A stretch of 64,000 bases of DNA. Source: Fomitopsis serialis (Eukaryota; Basidiomycota; Agaricomycetes; Polyporales; Fomitopsidaceae). Both the position numbers and the translations under genes were made by a program. Of the stretch, positions 59,701-64,000 are shown one piece after another (position 1 is the first letter of the stretch; every line of letters starts with the position of its first letter). The stretch is from the NCBI RefSeq assembly GCF_022376445.1, contig NW_025954988.1:186001-250000 (forward strand), written 5' to 3'. The notes beneath the pieces are model-generated. The model was not told the DNA's origin and did no database searches. It worked only from the letters and a program-made list of their open reading frames with translations.

Positions 59701-60324
59701 CTCAGGATCCATAGCCTCGGGGCCGCCTACGTCGCGCACGGCGACGCCGCCTGCTCGTCCGGAGCGGTTGACCTCGAAGGCGTCGGCTCGACCGCTGAGG
59801 GTCCTCAGTATCCTGCTACGCCTTCTGCGGAAGCGGGTCCGTCGAAGACGCCGCTGTTCTTCCCTTCGCCCGCGAGCGAACACAACGACGAGCGAGAGAC
59901 GGGATCGCCGGACGCTGCGGAGGTGTTCGCGAACGCGTATATGCAGAACGAGTCAGAGCCCCCCGCCTCGCCGCCGCGTATCCCTTCGCACCTCAAGGGT
60001 AAAGCCAGGATTGTGTATAGTGAATCCGATGAGGACGAGGGGACGGTCCTGAGACAACCTCAGAGGAAGAAGGCTAGGGTTGAGGACTCCAACTCGGAGG
60101 TAGAGGTATCTGAACAGCGAAAGGCGGGCAGGAACTCACAGAAGCGTGCTGTGTCGCCCGTCAACCGAGCGTACGTACTGGTTCCCCCGATGCCGAAGTG
60201 GGCGCAGCAGCTGCTCGCAAACGAGTATGAAAAGTCCAGAAAACGAAGGGGACGCAAGGCGTCGACGCCGGAGACGGTGCCCGATTCGCAGGACGAGATG
60301 GCCGTGGACGATGGTGCGTGGTGA
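56782..60324 (+). CDS. Q/P-rich, largely disordered protein with several frame breaks
   Basis: Starts MDNGNGDPQPPLNQLALAPN. A coiled coil (YWQHLQQLQRVKEGLAQYER) follows, then several short exons encoding Gln/Pro/Tyr-rich sequence that splice in phase. The only folded-looking part is helical: TAYQKVFDILK|ELRPEMVDYIIFAALDSLRS, VEQLTQISQYVVHQLQ|ALE, AIVLRIKRTMMQ. After that come a low-complexity Pro/Gln/Ser region, an NLS-like KRKRTPSVTDSP, and a basic C-terminus (QRKKARVEDSNSEVEV; MPKWAQQLLANEYEKSRKRR). From about 59,305 to 59,850 no single frame is coherent. Protein-like blocks (EDGVEVEEIATDGAFELAV; FPSIGDFLGMHLAQPAP; EGPQYPATPSAEAGPSKTP) lie in different frames, so several indels are likely. 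The composition suggests a nuclear transcription or chromatin factor, but no family is recognised. Confidence 0.6.
57694..57786. repeat. 36-bp coding minisatellite
   Basis: Two full copies and one partial copy of a 36-bp unit (starting 57694, 57730 and 57766). They encode RVPTPQQHQQQQ, RVPTPQQRQQQQ and HVPISQQ within the Q-rich protein. Expansion or contraction would keep the frame. Confidence 0.75.
58392..58894. other. 503-bp CpG-free stretch within the Q-rich gene
   Basis: Between the CG at 58390-58391 and the next at 58895-58896 I find no CG dinucleotide, although C and G are both common and TG/CA steps are frequent. The stretch spans coding exon, one complete intron (58752-58807) and the start of the next exon, so the property is not a codon effect alone. 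Flanking exons of the same gene are rich in CG. See findings. Confidence 0.85.
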
Positions 60325-60502
60325 CGACGAAGCGCGGAGAGGGTGGCTGATTCGTTTCTTTGTACGGTACGGTCTATAGAGATAGACGAGGCAAGACTGC
60401 GAGAAGGTTTGTGCTTGTAGTATGTTGAAAATTGTCAATGTCACCTCATCGTGTTGTGTGTTTTCGGTGTGCGCAGAGCAGGCGCAGCAGGAGCTTGTGC
60501 AG

Positions 60503-61772
60503 ATGTCCCTTCGCAGCCTGCATGAGTCGCCGTGTCAGTGGCGGGGCTGCGGTGCGATTATGGCCTCTATGGAAAGACTGACGCAGCACGTGCGCTTGCA
60601 CGCTGAGGAGAGGGTGAATGCTGTATGTTTTCCGTTGCCTTCCTTCTCTGCGCTCTCCTTATGACATGGTGCGATAGGAGGGCGCCGCTTGCGATTGGGT
60701 AGGCTGCACTCGAACATTCGGTTCCAAAACAGTGTTGGCAAACCATCTTACGTGGCACGCGTCGAAGTCGGTAATCTGCGTGTTCGAAGGTAGTTGCCTC
60801 CGTCTATGCAGGCGACGACTTAGACGATACTGACGACCATGCAGGCTGCGAGAAATCTTTCGCAACTCAGCAAGAGCTGCTGAGACATCATAGATCCGGG
60901 AGACATCGTGCTGAGCGAATGAAGCCCCCCGCGACGCCGTTCACACCTGACACGCTCGCGCCCCTCCCTCCACTTCCTGAGCTCGTACTAACCCATATGC
61001 TCATACCACGGCGCGTTACGCGACATCCTATATCGAAGGTGGTGCATAATTGGCTCTCTGCCAAAGTGGGTACATCGTGCATCGTTCTGCTATCGTACCT
61101 GACGTAGGCTCCCAGGTTTTGGAGAACCTGGCATCATTCAACTTTGCAGGGCGACGGGGCCACCACAACGCGCCGTCGCGCAGCTCACGCCGGTTGGCGG
61201 ACAAGGTCGCCGTTGTCGAGAAGGAGGGCAAGACGCCCGCTGCGAAGGTCGAGTTGCTCCGGCGCATCACGCAAGATGCGTACGTCGACGTCGCACATGG
61301 GCCAGAGCTCAAGGCTGCCATGCGCTGCGAGGACATCGCCTCGTACGAGGTTACGCGGCTGTGCGAACTGGGGCTGGTGCTCTTTCCACCTCCGGAGATG
61401 GAGCGCGAGAACAGTGTGGAACCCAAGAGCGAGCCGGACGAGCTGGACTTCTTGCATGACAATCACGAATCAAACGGAGGACATGACGGCACCGAACAGC
61501 CAGACACAGCCGTGTCGGAGCCAGCTGTACATCTGGGACAGCAAGATGAAGCAAGCCACGGCGGGGCGGCGGGGAGTAGCAGCAGTGCCTTCAGAGATGG
61601 TACTGCCGCTGGTGGCGCTATGGGACGTGCTGGTACTGATGGACAGTCTCACCTTCACGCGTCAGCTGCCCATGCGGTCGAGAGGAGATCGCCACTGCCT
61701 GGGTGGGAGGTCCTGCCTTCTGCGTCGGCGTCCAAGCCGCCGACCGTAGAGGATCTATGTAGCTGTATGTAA
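60503..61772 (+). CDS. C2H2 zinc-finger protein
   Basis: Four exons. Three consecutive zinc fingers: CQWRGC...RLTQHVRLH, CDWVGC...LANHLTWH and CVFEGC...LLRHHRSGRH. Each has the Cys-x4-Cys...His-x3/4-His form with an aromatic residue after the first Cys, a type seen in Gli/Zic/AEBP2-like factors. An intron splits the third finger cleanly. After a Pro-rich linker, SK|VLENLASFNFAGRRG and KVELLRRITQDAYVDVAHG form a helical region. The C-terminus is acidic and Ser/Gly-rich. The protein is likely a nuclear DNA- or chromatin-binding factor. A relationship to AEBP2 or to ARID2/Rsc9-type finger proteins is possible but not established. The start at 60503 is the first Met before the fingers; an upstream exon cannot be excluded because an AG acceptor precedes it (60476). 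Confidence 0.74.
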
Positions 61773-62139
61773 CGAGTCAGTACTTGGAATACATGTCGGG
61801 GCTATATATGTTTATGCTCGGCGCAAGCTCGGACTACAGTCTGGGGTATAAGCGCAAGAGGGCAACCGCGTACGCGCATGGAGCGCAGTTGCCCCATGTG
61901 CACATGAGGGCGCAGTGAGGGCGTTGCAGGGGCAGCCGGCCGGACGTGATCGCGTTCACACACTCGAGCCGCGGGAGACTGGCCCTGCTTTATTCGCCCA
62001 GCGCACATCCCGCCACAACCGCGTACCCTCTGCTGCTCTCCCATGTCCCCCCGCCCTCTCCACTCCCGCCACTAGCTGCTTCCTCTCCCTTGCTCTTTCC
62101 CGTGTTTATTCTCCGGCGTGGCCTCATTTCTACCTCTCC
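61773..62139. other. Promoter region of the last gene
   Basis: 367 bp between two plus-strand genes. The last 120 bp is strongly pyrimidine-rich (CCCTCTCC, CTTCCTCTCC), typical of a fungal core promoter or leader. No other feature was seen. Confidence 0.5.
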
Positions 62140-64000
62140 ATGCTTGCTCCCGGTCCGACCTACATTTCTAGCCGCTCAGCCGATGTAATTCTCTCAGATG
62201 TCCGCCCGATCAAACTCGCTTATGAGGCTCTCCATGCTGTGAACGTCCTGCTCGATGAGCTGCTCTACACCATCCTCAACGAGGCACAATCTTTATCAAC
62301 GGACAGGCTCAAGGCCTCGCTCTTGAAGGTCGTCCCGACGAGCTGGGGCAAAAAAGCTTTGTTGGAAGCAGAGGTTGAGTTGAAAGCATACCTGGACCGT
62401 AACATACCCTCCTCCACCTCCGGGAACAGTGCTGCGGCACCGTTCAGTCTGCAATGGAGTTTCGAAGTGCGTTGGTGTCATGCCCCTTCGCTCTCGCTCC
62501 CTGACCCTTCACCGGACTAGTTGTTACGCCTCAAATGCGAGGCTTACTCTACCATGAACGACTCGGACGAGGATGGCGAGGCGGAAAGGCGTTTGAGCGA
62601 GCGAATGAAGGATAGTAGCGTGTCGCCGCCACAGACGTCGGAGGTGGCCCCGGCGGCATTGTATCTCACGGCAATCCTCGAGTGCGTCCGGTCTCTTCTC
62701 GCGTTGCTCACGTCTCACGCCCAGTGGCCGTGCTATTCTAGGTCCATATGCGAGTGAGTTTAACGTATTTGCCTCCTAGAATGTTGTATTTTGACGCGTC
62801 CGCAGACACATCCTCGGTAAGATCAGCAGTGTGGCCACGCGCGACAGTAGTCGTACTGTAGCGAGCTCGCAAGATGTATTCACCGCACTATGTGAAGACG
62901 ATTCATTCTACGGTACATTCAAGACACTTAAAGGTACAACTACAATGCTCTTGTCTAGCTCTCGTCCTGATGTATCGATGTGTCGCCGTCGTCAGTCTAC
63001 GAGCAAATTGAACAACTCTCTAAGGCCCAGAGACCACGTCGCAGCAAGTCGTTCACACGCGGTAGCGATCGGGCTGCAACCCGACCCTCGCGCACGCCGT
63101 CAGCTACCCAGGCGGAATTAGCGGCACTCAGGGACGGAGCGTCGACGCCTGCACGTTCGCGTCTGTCGATGGAGTCTCTGCGGTCGAGCTCAACGGCGAC
63201 GGCGACAGCGTCCCCGGAGGGCTGGTCGTCGATGGAGAGAGGCAAGAGCTTGCGACGGAAGTTCATGACGCACAGTCGGTCGTCAAGCGAGAAAGAAGCT
63301 GACAGCCGCTCACAAAGCGATGGCGCGCGGAGCCGAGCGTCCGGAGAATTCGAGGTACGTACGCGTGATCGTTTAGCGTCCCCTTCGCGGCCAGGAACGG
63401 GCGCTAACGACTGCTTTCCCCAGGAGGACGACGAGCTCGCGCACGAGTTTGACGAGCTCATGCGCTCTGGAAGCACGGTGAAAGTTTCTCTCACTCCCGA
63501 CAGGCTGGGCACCATGCAGGTGTGTGATCACAACAGTCGAATCGCTCTGATTGATCTGGGATGAACTACATCTGATCGGTTATCCGTTTCTCCAGGTCTT
63601 CAACAGGGAACGAGCTCAGCGTGCGAAACAGGCGGGGTCCCAATTTTCGGACAGCCCAGCTGGCAGCGACGATAACGCCCACGCGCTCTCTCCAGAGCGT
63701 CCGCACGCACTGCCTGCCAGTGCTGCACGTCCTATTCCCCGTCGCGTCGATAGTATCGTTGAAGACGAGGAGGAACCCGCTCAGGCCAACTACACTACCA
63801 TGCCCAGTGCTGCGGTCATCACCGAGCCGCCCCGTGTGCGGCAGGCCAGCAAGAGCTTCACAAGCAACTCTGCCGTCTCCTCTGCTGCGCCGCGCTTCCG
63901 GTCCATCTCTATTTCAGACACCCCCCACCCTCGTCATCAGTCGCGCAGGTCGCAGGATCGGCTCCCGAACGGCGTGCCTGTCCCAGGTGGACCGGTGCTC
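62140..64000 (+). CDS. Conserved fungal protein of unknown function (runs off the window)
   Basis: Starts MLAPGPTYISSRSADVILSD. Exons join in phase: LQWSFE|LLRLKCEAYSTMND, LTAILECVRSICEHILGKIS, DSFYGTFKTLK|VYEQIEQL and MQ|VFNRERAQRAKQ. The first ~110 residues (DVRPIKLAYEALHAVNVLLD; LLYTILNEAQSLSTDRLKAS) form a helical region that resembles a histone-fold-like start. That is a visual impression only. The rest is Ser/Arg-rich and disordered, with RRSKSFTRGS- and SPERPH-type likely phosphorylation sites. I recall related proteins across basidiomycetes with the same beginning but no established role. The 3' end is outside the window. Confidence 0.72.

Noticed and set aside
1..64000. tRNA, rRNA or CRISPR features
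   Set aside because: No T-loop-like GTTCRANNC with a pairing acceptor stem was spotted, there is no rRNA-like sequence, and no regularly spaced repeats occur. CRISPR is not expected in a fungal nuclear genome.

Overview
The window is nuclear DNA of a filamentous basidiomycete, most likely an Agaricomycete and possibly a polypore. Nearly every gene is cut by introns of about 45-65 nt with GT...AG ends and CTRAY-like branch sites. GC is moderate to high, and intergenic gaps are short. The protein families (DUF7918-type proteins, an expanded intron-rich transposase-like family, fungal P450, Whi3- and Nam8-type RNA-binding proteins) fit that clade. No rRNA, tRNA or CRISPR was recognised.

Layout. 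0-2.5 kb: the 5' end of a cytochrome P450 gene (minus strand), then a gene-poor, stop-rich stretch. 2.5-16.6 kb: a roughly 994-aa coiled-coil protein and a very long neurofibromin/IRA-type Ras GTPase-activating protein, both on the minus strand. 18.8-35.9 kb: a three-RRM Nam8/Csx1-like protein, eIF3b, a DUF7918 protein (minus), a short-chain dehydrogenase, a small membrane protein, a Whi3-like RNA-binding protein and a small CxxC/coiled-coil protein. 36.1-43.3 kb: an accessory island with an intron-rich transposase-like gene carrying an N-terminal zinc-finger motif and an RG-repeat tail, followed by a second unrecognised ORF. 43.9-64 kb: an F-box protein, PP4 regulatory subunit 3, an EVE-domain THYN1 homologue, Trm10, two convergent acyl-protein thioesterases, the complex I assembly methyltransferase NDUFAF5, a Q/P-rich disordered protein, a C2H2 zinc-finger protein, and the start of a conserved fungal protein that runs off the window.

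The genes are mostly housekeeping and signalling: Ras inactivation plus protein depalmitoylation, translation initiation plus tRNA methylation, and phosphatase targeting. They do not form one pathway or a biosynthetic cluster. Several are arranged head-to-head with short shared promoters.

Two patterns stand out. First, conserved coding exons are repeatedly broken by what looks like one missing base, always a -1 shift: two in eIF3b, one in Whi3, two in PP4R3, one in the transposase-like gene, and more in the Q-rich gene. This points to assembly deletions or to recent decay, and anyone using these models should know it. Second, a 503-bp stretch inside the Q-rich gene contains no CpG dinucleotide at all, while the DNA on both sides is CpG-rich. 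A ten-base palindrome containing the MluI cell-cycle-box core also occurs three times, each time in a promoter-type gap. I did not find an obviously new multi-gene system. The transposase-like gene and its neighbour are the best candidates for something under-described.
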